Position numbers and translations under genes: made by a program
Notes under the pieces: model-generated
The model's input: only the letters and a program-made list of their open reading frames with translations
What the model was told of the DNA's origin: nothing
Databases searched by the model: none
Shown: positions 8,346 to 17,597 of the stretch, one piece after another
Numbering within the stretch: position 1 is the first letter of the stretch
How the letters are laid out: the number at the start of each line of letters is the position of its first letter
From: Fimbriimonadia bacterium
Lineage (GTDB): Bacteria > Armatimonadota > Fimbriimonadia > Fimbriimonadales > Fimbriimonadaceae
Direction: 5' to 3'
DNA length: 64,000 bases
Assembly (NCBI GenBank): GCA_030427425.1
Contig: JAUICQ010000004.1
Location: 1 to 64,000, forward strand

Positions 8346-9674
8346 TTACTTAAAGTTAAACATTTTAAATTTATTTTCCATACCACTAAAGCGTTTAAAT
8401 GCATCTTTCATCTGATCCACGTGTTTTATCAATTGATTAACTTCTTCAACTGTTCTTCCGCACCCTTTTGCTATCCGTTTTTTCCGTGACGACTTTATGA
8501 TCTGTGGATTTTTTCTCTCATCCGGTGTCATGCTTTGGATAATAGATTCCATGGAGAGAAAGCCGGAAGAGTCTAAGCTATCTAGCATCTCTGGCTTTAC
8601 CATTCTGTTCATACCAGGAATATACTTGACAATATTTTTGATAGAACCCATCTTCTTGATAAACTGTATCTGAGTTAGAATAAGATTGAAGTCTACCTGT
8701 TTGTTTTTAAACATCTGCTCAGCAGATTGAGCGTCTTGTGCAGAGATAGTCTCTTCAGCTTTTTTTATTAGGCCTAGCATGTCTCCCATGCCTAGTATTC
8801 TGCCAGCCATCCTATCGGGATAGAACTCGTCTAATGCCTCAACACCCTCACCAAGGCCTATAAATCTTACTGGGAGTCCGGTCTGATTCTTAACACTTAG
8901 TACCGCACCTCCTCTTGTGTCTCCATCAAGTTTGGTAAAAATAACACCAGTCGCATTTACTACTGAATGGAATGAATTGGCCACATTTAATGCCTCTTGA
9001 CCAGTGCTGCCATCTAGAACAAGAAAGGTCTCTTGAGGTTGTAGTTTCTGGTAAATACTTTTAAGTTCGTGCATCAATTCGTCATCGATGGTTAATCTAC
9101 CTGCGGTATCGATGATAAGCACATCATTAAGCATGTGTTTAGTGTATTCGTATGCTTTAGTAGCTATTTCTAGAGGATTTTTGTTGTCTTCAACAGTGAA
9201 AACTTTTGCACCTACTTCCTCACCTAGTACTTGCAGCTGTTTGATAGCAGCAGGGCGTTGAACGTCACAGGCCGAAAGAACTACTTTTTTATTCTGTTTA
9301 ATAAACCATCGAGCAAGCTTAGCTGTAGTTGTTGTTTTACCTGAACCTTGCAAACCGCACATGAGTATTACGGTTGGAGGAGCGTTGCCCCAATTAATAG
9401 GTACAGGATTGTTCCCTAGGAGAGTAGTTATTTCGTCTCTTACTATCTTGATAAAAGACTGCTCAGCATTTAATGTGCCATAAAGCTTGCTGCCGATAGC
9501 TTTTTCTTTGATATTTTCAATGAACTGTTTAACAACGGTATAGTGTACGTCTGCATCTAGTAGAGCGTATCGAATTTCTTTTAGTAAATTATCAACGTCC
9601 TTTTCTGAAACGATATTTTTTTTTGTAATGTTTGAGAAAATGTCGGTTATTCTCTGCGTAAACGATTCCAACAT
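8346..9674 (-). CDS. ffh: Signal recognition particle protein Ffh
   Basis: GTPase that, with a small SRP RNA, delivers nascent membrane and secreted proteins to FtsY. The N domain spans about 1-95. The G domain has its P-loop at 107-115 (GLQGSGKTT), the DTAGRL motif, TKLDGDTRGG, and the C-terminal M domain from about 300. Length of 442 residues is normal. The M domain ends soon after the RNA-binding helices (SSRKKRIAKGCGR), with little of the methionine-rich tail. First gene of a minus-strand cluster with rpsP and khpA. No SRP RNA gene was found in the window. Confidence 0.97.
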   Translation of the reverse strand: MLESFTQRITDIFSNITKKNIVSEKDVDNLLKEIRYALLDADVHYTVVKQFIENIKEKAIGSKLYGTLNAEQSFIKIVRDEITTLLGNNPVPINWGNAPPTVILMCGLQGSGKTTTTAKLARWFIKQNKKVVLSACDVQRPAAIKQLQVLGEEVGAKVFTVEDNKNPLEIATKAYEYTKHMLNDVLIIDTAGRLTIDDELMHELKSIYQKLQPQETFLVLDGSTGQEALNVANSFHSVVNATGVIFTKLDGDTRGGAVLSVKNQTGLPVRFIGLGEGVEALDEFYPDRMAGRILGMGDMLGLIKKAEETISAQDAQSAEQMFKNKQVDFNLILTQIQFIKKMGSIKNIVKYIPGMNRMVKPEMLDSLDSSGFLSMESIIQSMTPDERKNPQIIKSSRKKRIAKGCGRTVEEVNQLIKHVDQMKDAFKRFSGMENKFKMFNFK

Positions 9675-9758
9675 ATAACTATATTGTACCTTTTATACAA
9701 TATACAGAACCTCTTTATCTATTCGTACAAATAGAAGGGTATCATCATTAAGAGTAGT

Positions 9759-10385
9759 ATGCTAGAAAAAAAACAAGAGTTAGTCCCCTTCCATGTAGAT
9801 TCCCCAGAACTTCATCAAGAGCCCATCACAAAAGTATTAAAGAAACTTCAAGATAATAATCCCTTTGTAATTGGAAACAAGCCGAGCTATGTATGTAAAT
9901 TGGCAGGAATTGATATACCCAAGAAAGATATTTATATATTAGAAAGGTATTTGCTTATACAGAAACTTATTAAACCCATAGAGAATAAATGGATACTAAA
10001 TACCTATACTTTTCCCTTAAATAAAAAGCAGGTGTTATTACAAGAAAAGGTGCTTTCTGTATTAGCAAAGAAAGAGTGTTCGGTTTTAAAAATAGTTGAG
10101 ATAGCTAAAGAATTATCTGTGCCGATCCAAGCGGTAGAATCCCTTCTTCATGTAAGCGTCCTCAATGGACAATTATGGTACATTGGTCCGAATTTTATAT
10201 TAACCGATGCTAATTATCAGCGATTGCTGAGTATTGTTCTCGGATATGGTGATAAGGAATTTATACTGAAAGAATTTATTTCCGATGCCGAACTTAAACG
10301 AGATATTGCTATTCAATTTTTGGAATATTTAGATAAAATATATGTAACAAGCAGATTGAACGAAAAGCGGATTCTCTTAAAATAA
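9759..10385 (+). CDS. Orphan SelB-type winged-helix protein without GTPase domain
   Basis: A 208-residue protein that appears to be only winged-helix repeats. The last 20 residues (FLEYLDKIYVTSR and KRILLK) strongly resemble the end of SelB, the selenocysteine elongation factor, where this domain binds the SECIS hairpin. About three such modules fit the length (roughly 20-85, 90-150 and 150-208). No EF-Tu-like GTPase domain lies upstream: ffh starts 84 bases away on the other strand, and no selenocysteine genes are seen in the window. It may be a relic of SelB or an independent RNA- or DNA-binding protein. The fold call is moderately sure; the function is unknown. Confidence 0.6.
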   Translation: MLEKKQELVPFHVDSPELHQEPITKVLKKLQDNNPFVIGNKPSYVCKLAGIDIPKKDIYILERYLLIQKLIKPIENKWILNTYTFPLNKKQVLLQEKVLSVLAKKECSVLKIVEIAKELSVPIQAVESLLHVSVLNGQLWYIGPNFILTDANYQRLLSIVLGYGDKEFILKEFISDAELKRDIAIQFLEYLDKIYVTSRLNEKRILLK

Positions 10386-10441
10386 TTTTTTTTGTCGCAA
10401 ACTGCTAACATAAGGCCTTAGAACACGGAATATATATAGTA

Positions 10442-11647
10442 ATGGATTTCGCACTTACACAAGAACATCAGTTAATTAAAGAAATGGCCTATAAATTCGG
10501 TCAGCAAGAAGTAGTACCTGGGCTTACCGAAAGAGATCGAGATGCTGTAGCAGATAGAAAAGTACTTGACAAACTAGGTGAATCTGGACTTTTAGGAGTC
10601 TCTTTGCCTGCTAAGTATAACGGATCCGATACCGATTATGTCTCACTAGGTATTGTATGTGAAGAATTAGAGCGTGCCGATAGTAGTGTGCGTGTTATCA
10701 TGAGTGTCCATTCTGGACTCCACTGTTTAACATTATTACAGTGGGGAACTGCCGAACAGAAGTCCCGTTGGCTACCCGATCTTGCTAAAGGGAATAAAAT
10801 AGGTGCCTTTGGATTAACTGAACCCAATGCAGGGTCTGATGCTGTAAACATGAAAACGAGAGCTGTTCGTGATGGTGATAGCTATGTTCTTAATGGTGAA
10901 AAAACATGGATCAGTCTATCCGATTACGCTGATAGTTTTTTGGTTGTAGCAGTAACTAATCCGGATGCAACTCCTAAAGCAGCTGGAATGAGTGCCTTCA
11001 TTGTTCATCGGGATATGGAGGGTTTTCACAGTGCTCCCATTAAGGGGAAACTAGGTGTAAGAGCAGGGAATACAGGATCGCTCTTTTTTGAAAATGTACG
11101 TGTTCCAATCGAGAATCGGCTTGGCGAAGAGGGTGACGGCTTTAAGGTAGCGATGAGTGCGCTGGATAATGGAAGATATACAGTAGGTGCTGGAGCTGTT
11201 GGTATTGTAACTGCCTGTTTAGATGCTTGTAATAAGTATGTAAGAGATAGAAAAGTAGGTGGGGAAGAGATTGGTAGAAAACAACTTGTTCAGCAGATGA
11301 TTGCTAACATGGCAGCGGGTCGGGATATCGGTCGGTTGCTCTACTATCAGGTAGGTTGGATGAAAAATCAGGGTCTGAGGCACACCCGTGAGTGTAGCAT
11401 GGCGAAGTGGCAGAACTGTAACTTTGCGTTCCAGGCAGCTCATGATGCCGTAGAAATCCATGGTGCTTACGGATTCTGCGATGAGTATCCGGTAGAACGG
11501 TACTTTAGAAACTCTCGTGGAGCTATGATTTACGAAGGTACCAGAGAGATACATACTATCATGCAAGCAGAGTATGAGATTGGATACAGAAATGATAAAC
11601 CATTCAAGCATATGTTGCCAACGTGGCCATTTGGCGATGATGTATAG
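10442..11647 (+). CDS. Acyl-CoA dehydrogenase (short-chain/glutaryl-type)
   Basis: FAD enzyme that oxidises acyl-CoA to enoyl-CoA. Family marks are clear: FAD-contact motif AFGLTEPNAGSDA, KTWIS for the flavin site and the catalytic glutamate E365 in YEGTREIH, the position used by medium- and short-chain and glutaryl-CoA dehydrogenases. The full length of about 400 residues is present; the C-terminal tail LPTWPF is typical of one bacterial subgroup. Substrate cannot be read from sequence. No electron-transfer flavoprotein gene lies in the window. It stands alone on the plus strand behind the winged-helix gene. Confidence 0.93.
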   Translation: MDFALTQEHQLIKEMAYKFGQQEVVPGLTERDRDAVADRKVLDKLGESGLLGVSLPAKYNGSDTDYVSLGIVCEELERADSSVRVIMSVHSGLHCLTLLQWGTAEQKSRWLPDLAKGNKIGAFGLTEPNAGSDAVNMKTRAVRDGDSYVLNGEKTWISLSDYADSFLVVAVTNPDATPKAAGMSAFIVHRDMEGFHSAPIKGKLGVRAGNTGSLFFENVRVPIENRLGEEGDGFKVAMSALDNGRYTVGAGAVGIVTACLDACNKYVRDRKVGGEEIGRKQLVQQMIANMAAGRDIGRLLYYQVGWMKNQGLRHTRECSMAKWQNCNFAFQAAHDAVEIHGAYGFCDEYPVERYFRNSRGAMIYEGTREIHTIMQAEYEIGYRNDKPFKHMLPTWPFGDDV

Positions 11648-11708
11648 GTAGTTGATAAAGCTATTACTCTACTCCTTGCTCTGAGTCATCCTCGAAGGGG
11701 GAGCCCGT

Positions 11709-12033
11709 ACTTTTTGTCGCCCCGACAATTTAAACATGTCGGGGTCTGTGACCTTTTATCCTCTTTCGGTTAGAGATCCCGATTGATATTTTCTGGGATG
11801 ACATATTGAATGGGGATTGGAGTTGCTTAGAGATAATTTGCACATTATACTTTTTGTCGCCCCGACAATTTAAACATGTCGGGGTCCGTGACCTTTTATC
11901 CTCTTTCGGTTAGAGATCCCGATTGATATTTTCTGGGATGACATATTGAATGGGGATTGGAGTTGCTTAGAGATAATTTGCACATTATACTTTTTGTCGC
12001 CCCGACAATTTAAACATGTCGGGGTCCGTGACC
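11709..12033. repeat. 140-bp tandem repeat, 2.3 copies
   Basis: A 140-bp unit occurs at 11711-11850 and 11851-11990 with a third partial copy to 12033; the copies differ by at most a base or two (ggggtctgtg against ggggtccgtg). Each unit holds a perfect hairpin, ccccgaca-N9-tgtcgggg, and ends in gggatgacat. It fills the spacer between the acyl-CoA dehydrogenase and GIY-YIG genes and reaches to three bases from the GIY-YIG stop codon. Parts recur at 52427-52500. Confidence 0.95.
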
Positions 12034-12035
12034 TT

Positions 12036-12335
12036 CTATGCTGTTAATGAATAATACATATCTTTCCAGAAAGGGTTCATTTTTTCGATAAGCATTATTT
12101 TCTTAATTCGCCTCATTTTTTTTAGTTGCTTTTCTCTTAATAAAGCATCATTCACATCTTGATATATTTCGTAATACACTAACATGTTAATGTTATATTT
12201 TGCAGTAAACTTCGATCCGATTTTTTCCTTATGCTGATCTACTCGAAATAGTAAATCGCTTGTAATTCCTATGTAGAATGTTCCATTTGGACGGGATGCT
12301 AAAATGTACACATAGTATTCGTAAGCAGACTTCAT
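12036..12335 (-). CDS. GIY-YIG nuclease-domain protein
   Basis: Small single-domain protein of 99 residues. Visible core: YYVYIL (7-12), YIG (21-23), catalytic-type R31 followed by H35, and a downstream LREKQLKK helix with the conserved glutamate. Bacterial proteins of this kind are uncharacterised; the family includes repair and mobile-element endonucleases. I start at the ATG at 12335; the frame stays open upstream to 12467, but that part translates a palindromic repeat and is not protein-like. Repeats flank it on both sides, so it may have travelled with them. Nuclease activity is inferred from the fold. Confidence 0.85.
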   Translation of the reverse strand: MKSAYEYYVYILASRPNGTFYIGITSDLLFRVDQHKEKIGSKFTAKYNINMLVYYEIYQDVNDALLREKQLKKMRRIKKIMLIEKMNPFWKDMYYSLTA

Positions 12336-12386
12336 TATGATATTACTCGGTGATAAATCTTGGGTTATAGAGTATACAGTTATAAA

Positions 12387-12560
12387 AAGGTCATAGATCC
12401 CGGACTCCGTCCTCGCAGGGGAGCTATATGTTTTCCGGGATGACATTTTGAATGGAGTATGCCACAACTATTACTCTACTTCTTGCTCGGAGTCATCCTC
12501 GCAGGGGATCCAGTCCATGTATATATTACTCCTCAGTTCGGTTGTTTTTAAAAGGTCATA
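12387..12560. repeat. Palindromic element and remnants upstream of the GIY-YIG gene
   Basis: A 64-bp block at 12378-12441 is identical to 52512-52575. Its left arm is aaggtcatagatcccgg (12387-12403) and its right arm starts ccgggat (12435); beyond that the copies diverge. Further pieces follow: ctcggagtcatcctcgcagg near 12488 (like 11677) and aaaggtcatagaccccgat near 12550. Together these account for most of the 303 bases between the GIY-YIG gene and the next lipoprotein gene; nothing else is visible there. Confidence 0.8.
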
Positions 12561-12638
12561 GACCCCGATATTTTTGGTTGTGAAATGTGTGCTATTCGGC
12601 GACGATGTTGCACGTCCAATATTAAATAGATTGAACTA

Positions 12639-13121
12639 TTACCAATAAGAATATGTTGTTTCGAATTCCAATGCAGGTGGTATGTCGAATTTACTCATTA
12701 GTGTTTCTGGTAATAGTTCGATTCTTCTATCAAGTATCGACTGGTAGGCTTGTACAAATTCATTGGATAAGGTTTTTATTTCATTATGCTTATTTATTGC
12801 TACTTCAGAATTAAAGCTGTTCTGGCCTATATAATAGATGAAATCTTGACATTTGCTATAAAAGTTTTCAATAAATTTATTATATTCTTTTATATTATTC
12901 TCATCATTAAATTCACGTAATTTTGCTAGATAATATTCGTGCTGCTGTTTATTTGCATTGAAGTTGTTCACTATTCTTTTTGAAGCATAATTGCTAGTGG
13001 CATCATGTGGTGGATCGCAGCCCACTGTGCATAGTACAACGAAAGCAAGCACGCTGTAGCATGCAATACTTTTAATAATTTGTTCTAGTTTTGATTTATA
13101 TTTTATTCCTATTGTTTTCAT
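12639..13121 (-). CDS. Hypothetical small lipoprotein
   Basis: I do not recognise the family. The 160-residue product has a basic N-terminus, a hydrophobic stretch (about 18-34) and a possible lipobox ending TVGC at residue 35, so it is probably a lipoprotein or at least exported. The rest is polar and mostly helical, rich in Asn, Glu and Lys, with no repeats. It sits between repeat debris and the LivK-like gene (95-base gap) on the same strand. Function unknown. Confidence 0.6.
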   Translation of the reverse strand: MKTIGIKYKSKLEQIIKSIACYSVLAFVVLCTVGCDPPHDATSNYASKRIVNNFNANKQQHEYYLAKLREFNDENNIKEYNKFIENFYSKCQDFIYYIGQNSFNSEVAINKHNEIKTLSNEFVQAYQSILDRRIELLPETLMSKFDIPPALEFETTYSYW

Positions 13122-13216
13122 GTTTTTAAGCTTTTTATAATGAGTACGTTAAAAATTATACAACATAGGGTTTAGTGATATCTGCAGTGAAGAGTGCATT
13201 GTTATAGACGGATTAA

Positions 13217-14479
13217 TCAATCTATATCTTCATTGTCTAGTATTAGTTCATGCTGATACCGTTTCACGTGGACCAATTCACCATTCTTAATCTGTTGAAC
13301 TACCCCACCTTTATGTGGATCGCCGTGGACATTTTTAAATGTAATGGTACCTGACACGCTTTCGAATCCTTCTGTGCTCTCCAGTGTTTCGCACAGATTG
13401 GCTGAGTTGAGTGATTCGCATCTACGCAAGGCGTCTAGCATAACACATATGGCATCGTAAGCCATTGCACCAGTATTAGTGGCAGGAGGAGATCCGTACT
13501 CTTTCTCCCATAGGTTTACAAAATGCTGTACCGCCTCTCTCTGTTCATCGTTACTATACTGATTAGCCAGATATCCGCCTTCAATTCCATGGATTCCAGA
13601 TTTCACTAATTCTTCGCAATCCCATCCATCTCCACCTAACATCGGGACATCTAATCCTATTTCTAGAGCTTGTCTAGCAAGTACGCCTACTTCAGTAAAA
13701 TATCCAGACATAAACAAGGCATCCGGATTGGTAGCCTTGATATTTGTTAACTGACCGCTAAAGAGGCACTGACCCGTCTCATAGAACAGTTCTGTAGTAA
13801 CCGTGCCACCTAGCTGTTCAAACTTTTTGATAAATTCTTTGCTAACAACTACCGAGAAGGGCTGGGTTCTATCGGTAAGTACAGAGATGCGCCTTACCCC
13901 AAGGTCGTGATATGCAAATAGAGCCATCATGCCGCCTTGAACATCGTTAGTATGGCAAACGCGATAAATATTGCTTCCTTCGTGAGTAAACTCTAAGTTA
14001 GTTGTATTGCTAGATATATGAGGGATACCTGTATCGTAGGCTACTTTAGCAATCTGCATATTAATTCCGGTTGATGCGTCTCCGATAACACCTAGTATTC
14101 CTGCAGTATATAGTTTATGGGTAGCAGTAGGAGCTTGTTCTGGCTTGGATGCACAATCTTCTACCAGAAGATCTACTTCCATGCCATGGATTCCACCGTT
14201 AGCATTGCACTCATCGATAGCTAACCTACAAGCATGGAGAGAGTCCATGCCCCAAGTTTTTAGTGGACCTGTTAGCGAGGCGACGAGCCCGATTTTTATT
14301 TTATCTCCAACATGTGTATTTCCTACCGCTTTTGGTTTAGGCCTAATCTCTAGAGTTTCACTATCCTTATCGGTATCAAGCTTCTTCTTAGTAGATGCCT
14401 GATTAGTATTGCAGGATACGGATAGTACTTGCATCAGTACTATCGCAACGTTGGACAATAATTTTTTGATTTTATTCAT
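13217..14479 (-). CDS. LivK-like periplasmic binding protein (lipoprotein)
   Basis: Extracellular ligand-binding protein of the branched-chain amino acid type (Peripla_BP_6). A signal sequence ends in a lipobox (LSVSC, Cys at 23). The two-lobe domain begins near 60 with KIGLVASLTGPLKTWG and contains IGDAST and GAMAYDAI motifs typical of the family. Ligand unknown; family members bind leucine, isoleucine, valine, amides or urea. No LivHMGF permease or ATPase genes are nearby; the adjacent ATPase is of the peptide type, so the two do not obviously form one transporter. It lies 39 bases downstream of that ATPase gene. Confidence 0.88.
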   Translation of the reverse strand: MNKIKKLLSNVAIVLMQVLSVSCNTNQASTKKKLDTDKDSETLEIRPKPKAVGNTHVGDKIKIGLVASLTGPLKTWGMDSLHACRLAIDECNANGGIHGMEVDLLVEDCASKPEQAPTATHKLYTAGILGVIGDASTGINMQIAKVAYDTGIPHISSNTTNLEFTHEGSNIYRVCHTNDVQGGMMALFAYHDLGVRRISVLTDRTQPFSVVVSKEFIKKFEQLGGTVTTELFYETGQCLFSGQLTNIKATNPDALFMSGYFTEVGVLARQALEIGLDVPMLGGDGWDCEELVKSGIHGIEGGYLANQYSNDEQREAVQHFVNLWEKEYGSPPATNTGAMAYDAICVMLDALRRCESLNSANLCETLESTEGFESVSGTITFKNVHGDPHKGGVVQQIKNGELVHVKRYQHELILDNEDID

Positions 14480-14518
14480 TTTAATGTAATTAGTTTGCAG
14501 GTTATATCCAATTTAATA

Positions 14519-15445
14519 TCAGGATGTAGTCTTCCCTGGATAGTAGCACCAAACTTTTACATCTCCAATTTGTTTGGCAGGTGGATCCTGTTCTTTACAA
14601 GCATCTTTTGCCTTCTCACATCTGCTAGCGAATCTACATCCTACAAACTTAGTTCTAGGATCCGGCAATTCTCCTTCTAAAGCATCAGGCACGTGACCTA
14701 TTCTCTCTAGGTTTGGAGCCGATCCTAACAGTGCTTTTGTATAAGGATGTTGCGGATTCTCGAAAACCTGTTCGGTGGGTCCTTGTTCTACAATTCTTCC
14801 TAGGTACATAACCGCAACTCTATCAGCGAGGAATCGTACTGTCATTAAATCGTGTGAGATATAGAGATAGGAACAGTTAATACTCTTCTGAAGGTCTTTC
14901 AGAAGATTTAATATTTGTGCCTGAACACTTAAGTCCAGCGCGGCTGTAGGTTCATCACAGATTACAACCGGTGGCTTTAATGCCAGGGCTCTTCCTATAG
15001 CAGCTCTCTGCCTCTGACCTCCGCTTAGCTGGTGAGGATACCTAAAAGCGAATCTACTCCCAAGCCCTACTTCTTCTAAAATTTTATTTATATCTCCTTT
15101 TGTCCCTTGGAGACGGAAGGGTTCGGTAATGGTTCGACTGATGGTCCATTTTGGATTCATGCTAGCATAAGGATCTTGCCATACCATACCTGCCCTGGAG
15201 GCCATATCTCGAGAGGGATTATTATCTACAGCTCTTCCGGCTAGTATTATATTGCCACTATCGATGGGCTGGATGCCTAATACTGCTTTAGCCAGAGTGG
15301 TTTTTCCGCAACCAGATTCTCCTACAACAGCTAGAATTTCTCCTTTTTTCAATTGTAGAGAGACGCCATCTACTGCTCTATGTACTGTGCCTTGCACATT
15401 AAATTTAACACTAATATTCTGTATATCTAATACTGTATCTGACAA
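14519..15445 (-). CDS. Oligopeptide/dipeptide ABC transporter ATPase (DppF/OppF type)
   Basis: ATP-binding subunit of a peptide importer. Walker A VVGESGCGKTTLA, signature LSGGQRQRAAI and Walker B VVICDEPTAALD are all intact. The C-terminal extension carries the cysteines typical of this subfamily (GCRFASRC, DACKEQDPP and WCYYP). I start at TTG 15445: an AGGGG ribosome site lies 7 bases ahead, overlapping the nadK stop codon; a TTG at 15463 would give six more residues and an overlap with nadK. No OppB, OppC or OppD partner is in the window; a peptide-binding protein is at 46451. Confidence 0.92.
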   Translation of the reverse strand: MSDTVLDIQNISVKFNVQGTVHRAVDGVSLQLKKGEILAVVGESGCGKTTLAKAVLGIQPIDSGNIILAGRAVDNNPSRDMASRAGMVWQDPYASMNPKWTISRTITEPFRLQGTKGDINKILEEVGLGSRFAFRYPHQLSGGQRQRAAIGRALALKPPVVICDEPTAALDLSVQAQILNLLKDLQKSINCSYLYISHDLMTVRFLADRVAVMYLGRIVEQGPTEQVFENPQHPYTKALLGSAPNLERIGHVPDALEGELPDPRTKFVGCRFASRCEKAKDACKEQDPPAKQIGDVKVWCYYPGKTTS

Positions 15446-15449
15446 ATTA

Positions 15450-16307
15450 TTACCCCTTGACAATGCTTAAACTCCAGAAGAGTCGGCTTCTTAATTTTAC
15501 TAGAAAATCGTCTTTGCGTACCCGAACAATTTTTGCTTTGCGCTCTGCTTGCTTAATTTTAATAACATCTCCATTAAAAACATGTATTTTATGGAGTCCG
15601 TCACAGCTCATTACTGCGCTCCCTTCTCGTAGCATACTTAATTCAATATGAGAAGTAGGTGCTAGTACTAAAGGTCTTGCACTAAGCGTGTGTGGGCAAA
15701 TGGCTGTTACTATAATAGCCTCACCTGTAGGGTCCATCAACGGTCCTCCACAGGATAGATTATAGGCAGTGGAACCTGTAGGAGTGCTAATTAATACTCC
15801 ATCGGCAGCATAAGATGTAAGATGAATATCATTAACTGTTAAGGATAACGATATAAGGTGCTCTTGAGCATCACGATGAATCGCTAGTTCATTGAGGCAC
15901 TCTAGACTCACGACATGTTTGTCATTTCTATATAGCTCTATTTGTGCCATCATCCTGTCTTCAACTTCTAGTTTGCCTTCAATAAAATCTTTAATCACAC
16001 TAAACACATGAGTGGGATCGCATTGCGTCATAAACCCTAACTGACCGAAGTAGACTCCTAACACAGGTGTATTGTGTTTAGAACATCTATGTACAGCTCT
16101 AATAACTGTGCCATCTCCACCGAAGGCAATGGCTAAATCGTTCCCTCTGCAAGAGGTGGCTGCTGCAATATTCTCTACATCTAAATAAGGAAGTGCTTCA
16201 GCATCAACTTCTACATCAATGCCTTCGCCTTGGAGCCAGCGAATGACATCTGATGCGGTTTCGATTGCATCATGTCTGTTGTAATTTACTGATATATTGA
16301 ACTTCAT
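15450..16307 (-). CDS. nadK: NAD kinase
   Basis: Phosphorylates NAD to NADP. The family motifs are clear: FGGDGTVIRA, TQCDP, and the GSTAYNLSCGGPL loop. The ATG at 16307 gives 285 residues, close to the usual length, with an AGG about 9 bases ahead; upstream ATGs at 16322 and 16328 would add five to seven residues. Its stop codon is four bases before the chosen start of the DppF-like gene, so they share a transcript. Confidence 0.95.
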   Translation of the reverse strand: MKFNISVNYNRHDAIETASDVIRWLQGEGIDVEVDAEALPYLDVENIAAATSCRGNDLAIAFGGDGTVIRAVHRCSKHNTPVLGVYFGQLGFMTQCDPTHVFSVIKDFIEGKLEVEDRMMAQIELYRNDKHVVSLECLNELAIHRDAQEHLISLSLTVNDIHLTSYAADGVLISTPTGSTAYNLSCGGPLMDPTGEAIIVTAICPHTLSARPLVLAPTSHIELSMLREGSAVMSCDGLHKIHVFNGDVIKIKQAERKAKIVRVRKDDFLVKLRSRLFWSLSIVKG

Positions 16308-16547
16308 ACGCTGAACCTGCATTTGCATTGACGTTGTGTTCTGGAGCTAGTTTGCCGAATACGTTACTTATAATTATTACATACTTTATCAACGTATTTG
16401 AGATTGTCTACTAAGAAGATTCCTCTTCAATAAGTTAATTAGTTAGGCTGAATATACTAATCCTAAACATTCCCAAAATGTAAATGAATTGCAATCTACA
16501 CTAAATATCTATTGACTCGACTGTGCGTGTTGGAGTATATTATCTTT

Positions 16548-17366
16548 ATGATAAACAAAAAACATGCATTATTTCTTTCTTTCTTATTCGTATCAGGTTG
16601 TGGACCCCAAGTTGTACCACAGGCAAAAATACCATCTGAAGTAACAAGACACAGTAATGAACAGGTTAACATAGCAGAACAAGATGATGTTCTGTCTGAT
16701 GTAGCAGGAGAAAATGAGGATAATCCTTTAGGCGATAATTCTAGTAATGATAATTATATTAGAATAAGCTTTAGGGTATTTAGTTCTGATAATTCTGTTG
16801 ATTCTGATAGTTTTGATGATTTATTTAGTAATATAGTTGCATCATTATTTAGTGCTGAGGGTGATAGTGGTACCGATGAAGGGGATGAATTCCGCGAGCT
16901 AAGATTTACTCCAGAAGAAGAAATGTTGGACAATAAAGATTATAGTAATGAAGAATTAACAAAAAGTAAGGAAGCATATAATAAAGTTGTTCGAGAATTC
17001 TTTGTTGATATTTTAAGAGAAGAGAAAATATCTTTTAGTATGGATGCATTGGAATCCTTGAAAGAAAGGGTAGAGAGTGCTAATGATAGTAATAAAGGTA
17101 ATTTGGTAAGAGAAGTAAATGGTTTGTTTAGAGCTAAAAAGGATAATTATATTGAATGGCGTGAAAGACTTTTAGAACGTTTGGATGGTGGTTTTACATA
17201 TGATAACAATGTGCAACTATCCACAGAGCATTTTAGATTATTCTGTAACTTAGGGAAAGAGTGCTATGAGAAGCCTTTGATTGTATTAGAATCAAATTTT
17301 AATAGTCTAAATAATTTACTTGATAATAGATTAGATCGTAAAGTGTTATCAGAAAAGCAAGAGTAA
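16548..17366 (+). CDS. Lipoprotein with C-terminal AYNK-type domain, paralogue 1
   Basis: Unrecognised family. Starting at ATG 16548 (GGAG about 12 bases ahead; a TTG at 16512 is less likely) it has a short signal and lipobox LFVSGC, so it should be a lipoprotein of 272 residues. The middle is acidic and low in complexity, rich in Ser, Asp and Asn. The last 130 residues form a domain shared with the next gene: KSKEAYNKVVREFF, later LVREVNGLF and a closing NSLNNLLDNRLDRK. Tandem duplication is evident. Function unknown; surface exposure is likely. Confidence 0.75.
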   Translation: MINKKHALFLSFLFVSGCGPQVVPQAKIPSEVTRHSNEQVNIAEQDDVLSDVAGENEDNPLGDNSSNDNYIRISFRVFSSDNSVDSDSFDDLFSNIVASLFSAEGDSGTDEGDEFRELRFTPEEEMLDNKDYSNEELTKSKEAYNKVVREFFVDILREEKISFSMDALESLKERVESANDSNKGNLVREVNGLFRAKKDNYIEWRERLLERLDGGFTYDNNVQLSTEHFRLFCNLGKECYEKPLIVLESNFNSLNNLLDNRLDRKVLSEKQE

Positions 17367-17373
17367 ACCTGAG

Positions 17374-17410
17374 CCGAACCTTAGATATTACTTTTAGGTT
17401 CGGTTTTTTT
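17374..17410 (+). terminator. Terminator of lipoprotein gene 1
   Basis: Inverted repeat ccgaacct (17374-17381) with aggttcgg (17396-17403), followed by seven T. It separates the two lipoprotein genes, so the second has its own promoter. Confidence 0.85.
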
Positions 17411-17597
17411 CTTTAACTCATTTTTTATTCACCCATAGGTAATTGGTCGGTGCTAAAGTTTCTTGTCCGTAACTATATTTGTTATGGTTTTTTGCATGTA
17501 TTTATATATATACAAATATAATTACAGCTTGATGTATTGTTGCAGGATTTATTCTATATTGTTGCCTAGAAAATGCAGGTAACATAATTTTGATGCA

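Noticed and set aside
11709-12033. CRISPR-like array
   Set aside because: The repeat unit is 140 bp and contiguous, with no unique spacers and no cas genes nearby; it is an ordinary tandem repeat.
12336-12467. 44-residue N-terminal extension of the GIY-YIG frame
   Set aside because: It translates the palindromic repeat and spacer; the GIY-YIG core starts right at the ATG at 12335.
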